A stretch of 60,000 nt of DNA from Bolinopsis microptera (Eukaryota; Ctenophora; Tentaculata; Lobata; Bolinopsidae): the NCBI RefSeq assembly GCF_026151205.1, contig NC_087073.1, positions 14,777,837 to 14,837,836 of the forward strand. Reading direction: 5' to 3'. Position 1 is the first letter of the stretch. Every line of letters begins with the position of its first letter. The position numbers and the translations under genes were made by a program. Positions 10,948 through 22,324 of this stretch are shown piece after piece. The notes below the pieces were generated by a model, which searched no databases, was not told the origin of the DNA, and worked only from the letters and a program-made list of their open reading frames with translations.

Positions 10948-11780
10948 TGTTAGAATCTTAATTCTATTTGTAGCTTGTTTTTGTACTTCATATTACTAAC
11001 CCTGTATCTCACTTTAGCAAAGGTTTAGTTCCAGTGATTGTATATACAGTGTTGGGGTAAAGGGACTCCAGAAGGCAGACAAGGCTCGACTCCAGACTCT
11101 AGTTGAAGTAACAGAAGAGAGAGGAGTGTCCAGTGTTTAGTTGACTCCAGACTCTAGCGTAGCAGAAGGGAGAGGAGTGACGTTGTCGACTCCAGACTCT
11201 AGCGTAGCAGAAGGGAGAGGAGTGACGTTGTTTTAGTGATCCCACAGATTCCAGTCGACAGATACTATCTGTGTTCTGTGACGTGGAAAGAGTGGTAAGT
11301 AGTTTATAGTTATAGTTTAGTAGTTTAGTCTAGGAGTTCCCGCTTCCTCTTTCACTTTCATTTATAGTTTCACGTGGATTACCTTTCACTTTACTCACGG
11401 TAGTTTTCCCCCAGGGTTTTGTTTTATAGTTATCAGTTCCAGTTTTACTTGAAGTCCTCATCATTCAGAAGTCCCTCATATAGTAAGAAGAACATCATCA
11501 TCAGGAGTAGTAGTTTTAATTTAATAGTAGTTTAATCTAATAGTAAAAAAGACATTGTTTAGTTTAGTATTGAAATGTGTTTTAACTATTAGTCAGAGCA
11601 GAGTAGTGTGAGTTACTGAGTCACACCATATCAATCATTCACTATTTAAGAGAGTACATTGTAGAGTAACAAGGTTACTTTTGACACAAGATTTGTATAA
11701 CCTCTTTATTCATCTAATTTGTATTTATAATAATTGAGTATTATTTGTTATTTAATTAACCCAAGAACAGGGTTCCAACA
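10948..11780 (+). repeat. 5' LTR of copia element A
   Basis: 833 bp, TG..CA, nearly identical to the other two LTR_A copies. It lacks one T relative to them in the run near 11417. It would carry the promoter of the element, but I do not assign a precise TATA box. The tandem GACTCCAGACTCTAG units lie at about 11090-11235. Confidence 0.92.
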
Positions 11781-11795
11781 GTGGTAGCAGGAAGA
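11781..11795 (+). other. Primer-binding site of element A
   Basis: GTGGTAGCAGGAAG follows the LTR directly. TGGTAGCAG resembles the complement of initiator tRNA-Met ends used by many copia elements (established for the group). The tRNA identity here is inferred. Confidence 0.6.
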
Positions 11796-11887
11796 ACTAC
11801 GTTGCACCGGACCGTATTTATTTTTTTGTATATATTTAAACTAACACCTAACAACTTAACACCTAACACTAGATTTCAGTTTTCATC

Positions 11888-13924
11888 ATGGGAGGTGATA
11901 GAGTACCTGTTCTTGATGAGAAGTCCAACTATACAGATTGGAAACGGAGAGTTCAGTGGTGGAAGAAGGTGACTACCGTCAAGCCTGAGGCAGGAGCAGC
12001 TGCATTAATCATGAATATGTCTGGAAAACCAGAAGCTGTGGCTATACAGCTAGACGTAGAAAAGTTATCCATAGATGGAGGAATAGATGTTCTCATTGCC
12101 GAGCTGGATAAGTTATATGAAAAAGACCAGACACAGTCAGTCTTTACATCCATTGACAGCTTCATGAACTACAGAAGACCCAAGGAAGTGCCCATGGAAG
12201 AGTATGTGAGAGAATTTAGCCATCGTTACAAGAGCCTTGTGCAGAAGCGTGGTGCTACTGTGGTATTTGAAGATGGAGTACTAGCGTACTTCTTATTACA
12301 TCATGCTAATCTCTCGGACCATCAAAAGACGTTAATCAGGGCAACGGTCTCTAAGTTAAGCTACGAGAATATGGAATCCCAGCTTAAAAGAGCATACGGA
12401 GAAGATTATACTAATACATCTTCTTCTTCATCAAGTGCTAGCGGTGAAACATATTCCATCGGAAAACCAAAGATTAAAGAAGAGCCTGTCAATACGTATT
12501 TTCAACAGTACGACATCAACAATTCAGAACATTTTGGTGATGACCAGAGCAACCAGGAGGAAGACCCTCAGAAAGTTTTTTATCAACAAAGATACCACCA
12601 ACACAGGGATTTTTATCCATCTAAGAGACCTTTCGGACAAAGGCCCTTCGGACAAAGACCTGCATTTCAAGGACAGAGTTCAGGAAACGTGTATCAACAA
12701 GCTCCATTTAGATCCAGACGAGGAGCACAAGCCCAACAATCAGGACCCTTACGTTGTCATATTTGTAAGGAAACAGACCATATGATGAGAGACTGTAAGT
12801 ACAACACATTTGGAGAGAAGAAGCTTACATTCTTTGAGTCTGACTTTAAACTAAAAGACGAAGACAAGTGTCTTATGGGAGAATCGAAAAATAGAGCACT
12901 TTTAGATACAGGTGCTAGTTCCACAGTGTGTGGGAAGAAATGGCTGGCAGTCTTCGAGGAATCTCTTACATCAGCTGAACAAAAAGAGGTCAAAGTGACC
13001 TCTAGTGAGAAGAATTTTAGTTTCGGGGATGGAAATGCAGTTACAGCTAAGATACAGAAAATACTCCCAGTGACAATATGTGGACAGGAAGTTACTCTAA
13101 GCGTGTTTGTTGTGGATAATGATATTCCATTGTTACTGTCTAGAGAGTCCATGAAAAAGATGAAGATGAAGATCGATACTGAAACTGACAAAGTTTATGC
13201 TTTCGGAGGAGAAGAGAATCTAGTGATCACTAAGTCAGGACACATGATGATACCCATAGGACGATGTGAAAGTTCTATCAGCCAAACAGATTCTGGAAGA
13301 ACTAATCATGCAACAGAAATTAAGGTCCGTCCTGTTTTAGAGGAGAAGATTTCATCGCCATGGTCACTAAGTGAGGATGAAAGTGATCAAGAGGAGGAGT
13401 TAGAAACTGATAGTGCAGGTGACCTTGAGAGTGTGCAAGACAATGAGCCAGAAATTGAGCCAGATAGTGAGCTAGAGGACCATAGAGTTGTGAGCTCAGT
13501 TTCAGGTAATGTGAATCAAGACAGTGAGCCAGAAAGTGAGCCAGAAATTGAGACAGAATTTGAGCCAGATGACCATGGAACTGTAAGTTCAGTTTCAGGG
13601 AGTGTGAATCTGTCAGATCTGTCAGTGAATCAGTCGGATTGGGAAAGTGTGTGTCAAACCAGAACAGGCGTGGGTGTAAAGAAGAATGACATTATCAGGT
13701 TCAGATCCTCGGAGAGTGATGATTGGAATAATGCCTTGGTGATATGTAGAGCTGGGAAACCTACAGGGAAGAACAAAAATCTTTACAATGTACGACTGGA
13801 CGAGTCAAACGGTGAACCCGTATCAGTTGAGTTGGATAACTCTGTACAAGTGCAGAGGTTAAAGATTGTTCAGGATGTCTCACGAAGAGAGGTGCAGTTT
13901 TCAGCAAGCTCGCTTAAGTCATAG
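11888..13924 (+). CDS. Gag-protease polyprotein of element A
   Basis: 678 aa. The N-terminal ~270 residues are Gag-like, with LDEKSNYTDWKRRVQWWKK and SFMNYRRPKEVPMEEYVREF matching the copia Gag style. A Gln/Arg/Phe-rich linker and a CCHC knuckle CHICKETDHMMRDC (about 296-309) follow. The retropepsin has the active site LLDTGASS (about 339-346) and the downstream strand DNDIPLLLSRESM. After the protease comes a Glu/Asp/Ser-rich tail of about 130 residues with repeated SEPESEPE-type units. The last ~60 residues (GVKKNDIIRFRSS..) resemble the segment between integrase and RT in element B (NDVSVGDTVKLV). The ORF thus keeps Gag, protease and the post-integrase module but skips integrase. The start ATG at 11888 follows an ~107-bp leader. 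It would form particles and process its own Gag. Confidence 0.88.
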   Translation: MGGDRVPVLDEKSNYTDWKRRVQWWKKVTTVKPEAGAAALIMNMSGKPEAVAIQLDVEKLSIDGGIDVLIAELDKLYEKDQTQSVFTSIDSFMNYRRPKEVPMEEYVREFSHRYKSLVQKRGATVVFEDGVLAYFLLHHANLSDHQKTLIRATVSKLSYENMESQLKRAYGEDYTNTSSSSSSASGETYSIGKPKIKEEPVNTYFQQYDINNSEHFGDDQSNQEEDPQKVFYQQRYHQHRDFYPSKRPFGQRPFGQRPAFQGQSSGNVYQQAPFRSRRGAQAQQSGPLRCHICKETDHMMRDCKYNTFGEKKLTFFESDFKLKDEDKCLMGESKNRALLDTGASSTVCGKKWLAVFEESLTSAEQKEVKVTSSEKNFSFGDGNAVTAKIQKILPVTICGQEVTLSVFVVDNDIPLLLSRESMKKMKMKIDTETDKVYAFGGEENLVITKSGHMMIPIGRCESSISQTDSGRTNHATEIKVRPVLEEKISSPWSLSEDESDQEEELETDSAGDLESVQDNEPEIEPDSELEDHRVVSSVSGNVNQDSEPESEPEIETEFEPDDHGTVSSVSGSVNLSDLSVNQSDWESVCQTRTGVGVKKNDIIRFRSSESDDWNNALVICRAGKPTGKNKNLYNVRLDESNGEPVSVELDNSVQVQRLKIVQDVSRREVQFSASSLKS

Positions 13925-15791
13925 ATCAAGGATACTGTGAATATGTCAGAGAGAGTATAACTGTTTTGGACTTTATGTTGTAGAAAGAGATTGAATATTT
14001 TTGCTCGGATTATTTGTTGTTTGAAATGTCAATTTGGTTAAACAATAACTTTTTAACGTCATTTGTAATAAACTTTTAACTTTAAATGTGTGTGTATATA
14101 TTAGTATTGTTAGAATTACCAACTTTGTAACGAGTCATTTTTACATTTTTAACCTTTCAGAGACTTTTAACATGCACGAGGTGTTTGTATTTAACAATCT
14201 TTTAAACATTTGTAACTCTTTACACGTATATTAATTTTGTGTTTTTATGTTCTAGAGAAGTTTCTCGAACAGAAGTTTTGGGAAGGATATTTTGACAATT
14301 TTTTGTCGTTAGTTCATATTTTTTACTGAGAATGTAGTAAGTTGGGAATGTTTGATGAAAAGTTAGTGAATCCCATTTTTAGGAACCAGTCTATCCTTTC
14401 TTTTCTTTTCTCTTAGTCTGGTAACTGAACTTTGGTTGTATTTGCTAAATTTTCAACAATTTTGGGAGAAAGATAGATTAGTTAGCGAATTTAGACGTGT
14501 GTACCAGCTTTAGCGCTCCTTTTCTTTGTGTTGTAGCGCACGGTCACATTTGTCAGTTGATTTGCTAAATTTTCTATTACATGGTGTAGAGATAATAAGG
14601 ATTAATAGATACAATTTAAAGTACATTTTGTACGTGACATGTGTAATAAAATTACCGCTAACAGAATATTTCAGATTCCTACTTCTAAAAGTCTAACATT
14701 TCAGTTTCAAACTTACTTTTCAGAAAGACGATCCTTTTCTTCTCAAAGACATGAAAGTGTTTACCTGATATTACTTTATTAACTTGCATCTTCTGTAGGA
14801 AGTGTTAACAGGGGATGTTTGGTATTTTCTGTTGGGATGAGCTAGGAGCAGCTTGCTCAGCGTGAGTTTTTTGGTTTTATAAGAATGCTGTCGTTTCGAT
14901 CAACATGCTATTACATGTTCTTCACTGATCCCGAGCCTTTAGGGACTCAGTTTGAACCTGTTTTAAACGACAGAATTCATGTATTTTACGTTTTAGAACT
15001 GTTTAGTACAGTGGTGTGTGTCAATGATTTGTTAGTGACGCATTATTGACTCTCTAGAGGTTGTGTTTAAAGCTTGAATAGCTCCTAATATTTAGTTTTA
15101 GTACGCAGTGTTTCTGTCATTACGATAACTCGATACAGAAATCTCTAAAGATCACACTTGTTTACAGTGTTGGACGGGTATTTTTTTGTGCACCTGTCAG
15201 TCTTAGAACGATGTTTCAATTCCGTTCATAGAAAAGAGATTTTCGTATTAAGAACTTTGATAGTTAATTAGCTAATAGTTAGACTGTATTAATTCTATCG
15301 GACGTTTTGTACAAGTATTATATCTCTCAGATCTCACGCTCAGCGTGGAAAGGTAGTCATTTTAGCCACTAGCCTGTTTTACAGCGGATGTTTTTCCCGC
15401 GTTAACAGAGATTTAATCCACTTGTACCACGTGACTCGCCGAATATGGAATAATCGTTAACTGCTTTTTTAGTTATCTGCTTTTATGACAGTGGACATGA
15501 CACGTATTAAATTAGAAATATTTCGGATTGAGCCGCGCATTTTTTCTGTAGCTCAAAACTCATAGAAAGTATCTTTTTCGTTTAGCGCGCACGACACGTT
15601 TTTGTGTTGCGTGTGGGGATTAGAATATTCTTAACTCTACGGTTTTTGCTAGAGTTTATTTCCTAATTTTAACTCGGATAGTCGGATAGTATTTTTTAAC
15701 AAAGAAAGTATAGGGAGTTATGACTTTAAGATTGTAAAAGTCATGAGTTAAATTATTAGTAAGTACTTTTTCTTTTTTAAAGTAGGGGGAA
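13925..15791 (+). other. Non-coding 3' internal region of element A
   Basis: About 1.9 kb lies between the gag-protease stop and the 3' LTR with no long frame and no pol motifs. It is T-rich on the plus strand. It ends in the purine tract AGTAGGGGGAA (about 15781-15791), which should prime plus-strand DNA synthesis. The length suggests either relic pol sequence too decayed to read or a maintained non-coding region, as in other large non-autonomous LTR elements. Confidence 0.7.
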
Positions 15792-15837
15792 TGTTAGAAT
15801 CTTAATTCTATTTGTAGCTTGTTTTTGTACTTCATAT

Positions 15838-16028
15838 TGTTTTATTGGTTAGACGGTGCAATGATAGGCAGTAATTGTAGTGTAAAAACAGCCCCACCAC
15901 TCCTATGGAGATAGATGGTTAGTCATCTTAATAAATAAATAAATGAATATAAATACAAATACAATCCAATAATAGAAATAGAAACACTGCAGCGATGTGG
16001 CCCTCGCAGCTCAGTGAGAATACTAACA
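15838..16028 (-). repeat. 3' LTR of copia B
   Basis: 191 bp and identical to 21341-21531. Preceded (plus orientation) by the duplicated CATAT. Contains an AATAAATAAATAAATG run. It is downstream of pol in the orientation of the element. Confidence 0.93.
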
Positions 16029-16366
16029 TCTTACTCCAATTTCTAAAACAGATTAAAACTTTCCCAAAACTATCATCACATTCTCAATTCTTTCTTCCTT
16101 CCTTTTTCAAAAATCATAATAATACTGTTCATTTCAATTCTTTCAGTCCTTTCAATTTCTTATACTGTATAAATCATAGTCTGTATCCCGTTCTCTCAAC
16201 GGCCATAGATAGCAGGAGAAAGTAAGTAGTCTGTCACGTTGAGAGCAAGGTGAGAGTAGGTACTAGCCAAGAGGAGAGCCACACTACCACAGAGAGATCA
16301 CAAGATCCAAAAACAAAGCAGAGATGCATAGGTACCAATTCCTTGTGAAACCCTGTAAATATTGTT

Positions 16367-16415
<49 letters not shown>

Positions 16416-16513
16416 ATGGGCTGATTCTTGACAAAGTGTCACCGGGACTTCGGATTGTCTTTTTCTTTTAATAAGCTGTTCTTGACAAAGTGTCACCGGG
16501 ACTTCGGATTGTT

Positions 16514-16566
<53 letters not shown>

Positions 16567-16700
16567 TTAAAGGTTAATAATACATTAAAGTCATCGTCAC
16601 TCGTAATTATAAACAGTTTATAAACAATTAAAAAAAACAAATGCACACTGTTTCATTGGCGTCAAAAACTCCCACTAATTAAAAAACCATTAAATGTCAA
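16029..16700 (-). other. Untranslated 3' internal region of copia B with two poly(A) tracts
   Basis: Between the pol stop and the 3' LTR lie two long T-runs on the plus strand (about 16371-16414 and 16514-16565). Between them are two copies of a ~33-bp unit containing GACAAAGTGTCACCGGGAC. On the element strand this reads as unit-poly(A) repeats. It may be a small internal retro-insertion or a replication-slippage product. Frames encoding poly-lysine here are not genes. Confidence 0.75.
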
Positions 16701-19700
16701 TTAAATTGAAACAATTTCTCCTTTATTTAGCATCACTAAAAGTTTATCACTGTTACTGGTTATTTTAGTAAAGGGATCCGCAAGCTGTTTAGCTCCCTCT
16801 TCCCATTTTACTTCAATCTCATCTTTCTGCTGCATTTGTCTAATGGTAGCCAGATCAACGTTCAACCTCTTTTCTTCAACATGTTTACTTGATCGCAAAG
16901 CTTTATCTAATGATTGATTGTCTGTAAAGCCTATTACTGGAACCATTGACTTATCAAATTGATCGAAGTAGATTTCACTTATCAGATGAGAGACATACAC
17001 TCCATGATCTAATGTATCTTTGAATGCCAAAGTCTCTGCGCTCAAAGTGCTGCTTACAACTCGTTTACATTTATGACTTCCCCATGATAACGGTGATATC
17101 TTTCCTTCCTCATTCATCAGGACTATTAGATGACCTTTTCCTGTGGACACCTTGTCACCGAGGTTCATAGATGATGCATCAGAGTAGATGACTATCTTTA
17201 GTGTAGAAATGTCTCCTAACTTTGAGAACTTTGTGTTGTAACATCCGTTGAGCTCTTTCATCCGTCTGAATGCTTTATTGGCCTTCTTAACAGCTTCTAC
17301 TGGATCTACACTCTTTGTTACATTTAAATCATACGTCATGAATGACAAATCTGGGCGTGATTGAGCAGCTACCCAGTTCAACTGACCACATATTGTTCTA
17401 AGCTTCCTGTCAGTCGACAGATGATATATCTCATGTTCTTTATCATTGATGACATCTGCTAGATCTCGGATATATTCATGTTGGTTCACTAGGATACCAT
17501 CTTCTGTCTGCTCAACTGATAGACCAATGTAATTGAACTTTGATTTGCATATTTTACCAGCTTCAAAGTTTGATGTCAGTTCTTTTACAACTCTATCAAA
17601 GAATGAATTTGTACCAGCTACTAAGAAATCATCAACGTGAAGCACAAGTATTCCTTCGAATCCAGTACTAGTTCTCCATATGAACAAAGCAGGATCTAAC
17701 ACTGATTGAGTACAACCAAGGTTGATAAGAAGTCCCTTCACACTGATAAACCAAGCTCTTGCAGCATCATTTAAACCATACACTGTCTTTCTCAATCTCC
17801 ACAAATAACCTTTTTCTACATGAGCTTCCTTGGGTGGTATGACATAAACATTTCTTTCAATTTTATTTCCTTGCAGAAAGGCAGCTTTGATATCAATCGT
17901 TGTTAGTTGCCACTGCTGGTTTGCAGCTATAGCAAGTACAACCTTGAGAGTGTTTTTGAATACTGTAGGTGACTCCACTTCAATCGACTGATTTTGCTCT
18001 TGAAATCCACGGACTACTAACCGGGCTTTAACTCCAAGTTCAGTGCTGGGTTTTTCTGTTATTACCCAAGTTGTTGTAATGACATTCTGATCACAATCCT
18101 TGACTTCATCATATACTTCTCTCTGCTTCCAGTTAGTCAATTCAATAACTTTAGCCTTAATAACCACATCTTCACTGTGTCTGGAAGTGGGAATTGTCAC
18201 AACATTACATTCTTCATGATCGTCTCCAGGTTCTTCATCAATAGCAGCATCAGCTTTGTACATAGCCGTCTTTGTACAATCTATCAGCTTTTCTTCATCT
18301 TGGGTTGTCATAAGTTTCACCCAGTGATCTTTTCTGCCAAGCCGTTTTCCTTTTTGAGTCACGGTACATGTCTCCCATTCATTTTCCTTTCCTTCTTTAA
18401 CAAGTTTCACTGTATCTCCGACCGAAACATCGTTTTTCTGAAGTCTAGTTTCCAAATACTTAATCTTGAGTTGTTGTTTTTGTTCATTGGAAATTATCTT
18501 AGAGTCTATTTCAAGTATTGGTGAGGAGCTCATAATTTCTTGTCCTGTTGGTATGTCCTCTGTTTCCACTGGCACTTGAAATTGAACAGGCATTTCTTCT
18601 ATGTTTTCAGCAGCTTCATCAAACTGATCATCGTTAATATTGACTGCTTCATCATGTTGGCTATTCTCTGTTTCCAATATATCATCATTGTTTTGGTTGT
18701 GCTCGTCACTCACTATATATTCTCGTTTCACAATTCTACAGCTTGCTGCTTTGATAAGCAGTCCTCCATGCCTCAGTATAAGAGTCTTTCCTTCCTTGCC
18801 GACTATCTTGGCAGGTCCTTTCCAGCGTTCAATATTAGGTCTTTTGTAGAATACAACATCACCAATCATAAAGTCTTGGTTGATATCTCGTAAGGGTCTT
18901 TTCAAAGCTCTTTTAACTCTTTCTGAATTCTCTGCCTCTAGATATGCTTTTCTGCTTAGATACATTGCATTAAGATTCCTTTGAATGTCGCTTGATAATG
19001 ATTCATCTGCTCCTTCATTAGCAGGTAACAAGTTGTAAGATACCCCAGGAAAGTTTGGATTCTGACCTGTCACTATCTGCACTGGAGAAAATCCACTGAC
19101 ATTGTACAGTGTGTTCTTGGCATTGATTGACCATGCAAGTGCTATCTTCAATGGAAACCCGTCATACATCATTTTAAGCACTGATTTGTCAACCACAGCA
19201 TGGTTTCTTTCACATAAGCCATTTGACCAAGGTGAGTAGGCACTGGTAACACAAATTTCAAAGTTGAGTTGTTCACTGAGATCATTAAGTTCATTGTTTG
19301 CGAATTATCCTCCATTGTCCACTAATATTTTTCCTGGAGGCCCCATACCTGCTGCAATCCATTCCATAGTAAAGGCTTTTATTACTGTCTCTGGCTTTTT
19401 GTTGGAAATCACCCTAGCTTTGCAGAATCTAGAGAACATATCAACAATGTAAATCACATAACCATTGATTCCAGTAAATTGTTTCAAATCAAGAGCTACT
19501 ACCTCATTGAACTTCGTTGCCATAGGTAATCCAACGACTGGTGTGGAGGGTGTTCTTTTATATCTCGCACAGGCATCACATTCTTTTAGCACTTGATCAA
19601 TCACCTTGTTTACATTTTCACCTTGTACGTTCGCATTTTTGGTAATCTTTTTCAGATTTTCTGCTGAACAATGACCCAGCTGCTTATGAAGTTTGGTAAT

Positions 19701-21341
19701 GCTGCTGACTGTGTCATCTAGATTGACTAGATTACATTGCTCTTCTATAGCAACTTCATTATAATCCCATAGAGATATGCCAATCAGACCTGACTCGGTT
19801 GTTATAACAGGGATCACCTCTCCATCTACTTCAATCGTACTTGTACCAAGGTCTAATTTAAACCCTCGCTTTGCCATCTCTTCTTTGGAGATCAGAAATG
19901 GAATATTCCTTTGCACTATATCAGCCCAAAGGAATGTCTTCTTTCCGGCAATTATACAAGGTACTCTCACCGCATCTGCGGCAGCAATAGGGTCACTACC
20001 TCCAAAACTGTATTTTGAACGGGCGTCTGACACTTTCAGGAGTGCTTTGTCCTCTTCTGTCAGGTTATCTATGTACTCACGAATCCATTCTTCGCCAACT
20101 ACATTCTTCGAGCAAGCAGAGTCTAAAAGTGCAACCTGATGGCATTCTGCTGTCTCCATCTCTGAAATCTCTCTACATTCATTAACATTTTCTGATCTAT
20201 CTGAATGAGGACAATCTTTAATCAAATGCATTACTGATTCGCATCTATTGCATCTCAACCGGGGGTTAAACTTCTGAGTTGCCCTAGAGTCGTCAGCTGT
20301 CTTATATGTCTTAGAGTACTCTTTTTTGAAACTTCTAGAGTTATCTCTTCTTCGATCATTATCTGAATATCTCTTTGGCTTGTATTCTCCTTTGCCATTA
20401 TCCCTTTTGTCACGATTAAATCTTGAGATGTGATTGTTGTATGATCTGTTATTATCTGTTCTTTTCCAAGCCTTTCCTCTATTTCTCCAGTTGGTGTAGT
20501 AGGCTTCCTCTTCTTCAGACATGTTATCAGGATCTGATGATGAACGTGTAGATTCCGACGATTCAGACAAAAATCTCTCACCATTGAATACTGGCTCTTC
20601 TTTGATGGGCGTATCACATTGTGGTCTCTTTTCAACCTCACGGATTCCTTCACCAAAGTATTTCTTTATTGAATTCATCATATCTTCAACAACAGACTCT
20701 GTTTTAACTAACTCTACTCCAGTCATTACCAGCTTTTTGTCATTTGCTGATAAACCGCATCTTTCTAGCATGTGTAATGCTAACACAGTTCCAGGAAGAG
20801 TTATCTTGCTAATTTTCAAGTTGGTGTTGGCTTGATCAAAGTTATTCAGAAAGCTTGACATATCTTGACTGTCCTTTCTCCTAAGATTGATAAAATCCGA
20901 CCAGGATTTCATCATCTTACTGGTATCATCTTTCCTGTATGTTCTATCTAATAGCTTAATGATGTTTTGTACTCCTTCCCCGTCAAGAACATCGATGTCT
21001 TTGTTCTTTACTGCTGAGTTGAGCTTTGATACGACATTATGATCAGTGTGTTGAGATACTAGGTTGAACAAGGCATATCCTTGCTCTGCGGGGTCTACTT
21101 TTCTGACTGCACATAATTTGTCCCACATCTCAACTTGTAGTCTCCATTCCTCATAACTCATAGATGCTTTCCATTGCGGTGGGGCTGTAAGGCGGGCTGC
21201 TGGCTGTTGGTACTGCACTTGTATTGGCTCTGGTTGTACTGGTTGTACTGGTTGTACTGGTTGTACTGTGCCTTGACCATTTGATGATGTTGCTGTTTCA
21301 GGTGGTGGATTACTTTCTTTTTCATCTTCACTGTTTACCAT
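16701..21341 (-). CDS. Gag-Pol polyprotein of copia B, one nonsense codon
   Basis: One frame of 1547 codons, broken only by TAA at 19305-19307. The first part (678 aa) has Gag, a Pro/Gln-rich N-terminus with VQPVQP repeats, and a CCHC knuckle CNRCESVMHLIKDC. A retropepsin-like site LLDSACSKN has Ser-Ala where Thr/Ser-Gly is usual. The integrase zinc finger has LHKQLGHC.. and CDAC. The core begins with VALDLKQF and ends at LVDNGG, right after the second catalytic Asp. After the stop the same frame continues with the third catalytic residue region (PWSNGLCERNH). An SH3-like linker follows, then RT (IDIKAAFLQG; VLHVDDFLVAG, with His replacing the usual Tyr of YVDD) and RNase H (VIYSDASS, SAETLAF, FTDNQSLD). 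The stop separates Gag-protease from most of Pol, so readthrough would be needed for self-mobility. I describe the break only. Confidence 0.92.
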
Positions 21342-21531
21342 GTTTTATTGGTTAGACGGTGCAATGATAGGCAGTAATTGTAGTGTAAAAACAGCCCCAC
21401 CACTCCTATGGAGATAGATGGTTAGTCATCTTAATAAATAAATAAATGAATATAAATACAAATACAATCCAATAATAGAAATAGAAACACTGCAGCGATG
21501 TGGCCCTCGCAGCTCAGTGAGAATACTAACA
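21341..21531 (-). repeat. 5' LTR of copia B
   Basis: 191 bp, followed in plus orientation by CATAT. The last base of this LTR (in element orientation) is the A of the gag ATG, and the primer site TGGTAAACAG begins right after it, so the leader has essentially zero length. Confidence 0.93.
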
Positions 21532-22324
21532 CATATTACTAACCCTGTATCTCACTTTAGCAAAGGTTTAGTTCCAGTGATTGTATATACAGTGTTGGGG
21601 TAAAGGGACTCCAGAAGGCAGACAAGGCTCGACTCCAGACTCTAGTTGAAGTAACAGAAGAGAGAGGAGTGTCCAGTGTTTAGTTGACTCCAGACTCTAG
21701 CGTAGCAGAAGGGAGAGGAGTGACGTTGTCGACTCCAGACTCTAGCGTAGCAGAAGGGAGAGGAGTGACGTTGTTTTAGTGATCCCACAGATTCCAGTCG
21801 ACAGATACTATCTGTGTTCTGTGACGTGGAAAGAGTGGTAAGTAGTTTATAGTTATAGTTTAGTAGTTTAGTCTAGGAGTTCCCGCTTCCTCTTTCACTT
21901 TCATTTATAGTTTCACGTGGATTACCTTTCACTTTACTCACGGTAGTTTTCCCCCAGGGTTTTTGTTTTATAGTTATCAGTTCCAGTTTTACTTGAAGTC
22001 CTCATCATTCAGAAGTCCCTCATATAGTAAGAAGAACATCATCATCAGGAGTAGTAGTTTTAATTTAATAGTAGTTTAATCTAATAGTAAAAAAGACATT
22101 GTTTAGTTTAGTATTGAAATGTGTTTTAACTATTAGTCAGAGCAGAGTAGTGTGAGTTACTGAGTCACACCATATCAATCATTCACTATTTAAGAGAGTA
22201 CATTGTAGAGTAACAAGGTTACTTTTGACACAAGATTTGTATAACCTCTTTATTCATCTAATTTGTATTTATAATAATTGAGTATTATTTGTTATTTAAT
22301 TAACCCAAGAACAGGGTTCCAACA

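Larger units (their letters stand above)
15838..21531 (-). mobile_element. Ty1/copia element B, nearly intact, very recent
   Basis: A 5694-bp element on the minus strand with two 191-bp LTRs (15838-16028 and 21341-21531) that look identical base for base. TG..CA ends and a 5-bp target duplication CATAT are present. The internal region holds one Gag-Pol frame with a single nonsense codon. The domain order Gag, protease, integrase, RT, RNase H is diagnostic of Ty1/copia (integrase before RT). Identical LTRs point to very recent insertion. Confidence 0.95.
10948..22324 (+). mobile_element. Copia-like element A, gag-protease only, non-autonomous
   Basis: The element consists of the 5' LTR 10948-11780, internal region 11781-15791 and a 3' LTR from 15792 that is split by copia B after 15837 and resumes at 21532/21537 to 22324. 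A primer-binding-like sequence (GTGGTAGCAGG) follows the 5' LTR, and a purine-rich tract (AGTAGGGGGAA) precedes the 3' LTR. One ORF of 678 codons encodes Gag, a retropepsin and a downstream small domain, but integrase, RT and RNase H are absent. The LTRs are nearly identical, so the insertion is recent. It probably moves with enzymes supplied by another copia family (inference). Confidence 0.88.
15792..22324 (+). repeat. 3' LTR of element A, split by copia B
   Basis: The first 46 bp (TGTTAGAATC.. to CATAT at 15833-15837) are separated from the remaining 788 bp (21537-22324) by element B, and CATAT is duplicated at 21532-21536. The two parts sum to 834 bp, the same length as LTR1, so nothing was lost in the insertion. 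It joins LINE sequence at 22325. Confidence 0.92.

Noticed and set aside
12757-13191. 144-aa ORF opposite the gag-protease gene
   Set aside because: A shadow of the real element A coding strand with no family motifs.
16234-16646. Poly-lysine open frames on the minus strand
   Set aside because: They are translations of long poly(A) tracts in the copia B untranslated region, not proteins.
18177-18893. Plus-strand ORFs of 115-117 aa inside the copia B pol gene
   Set aside because: Antisense shadows of the RT-region coding sequence.
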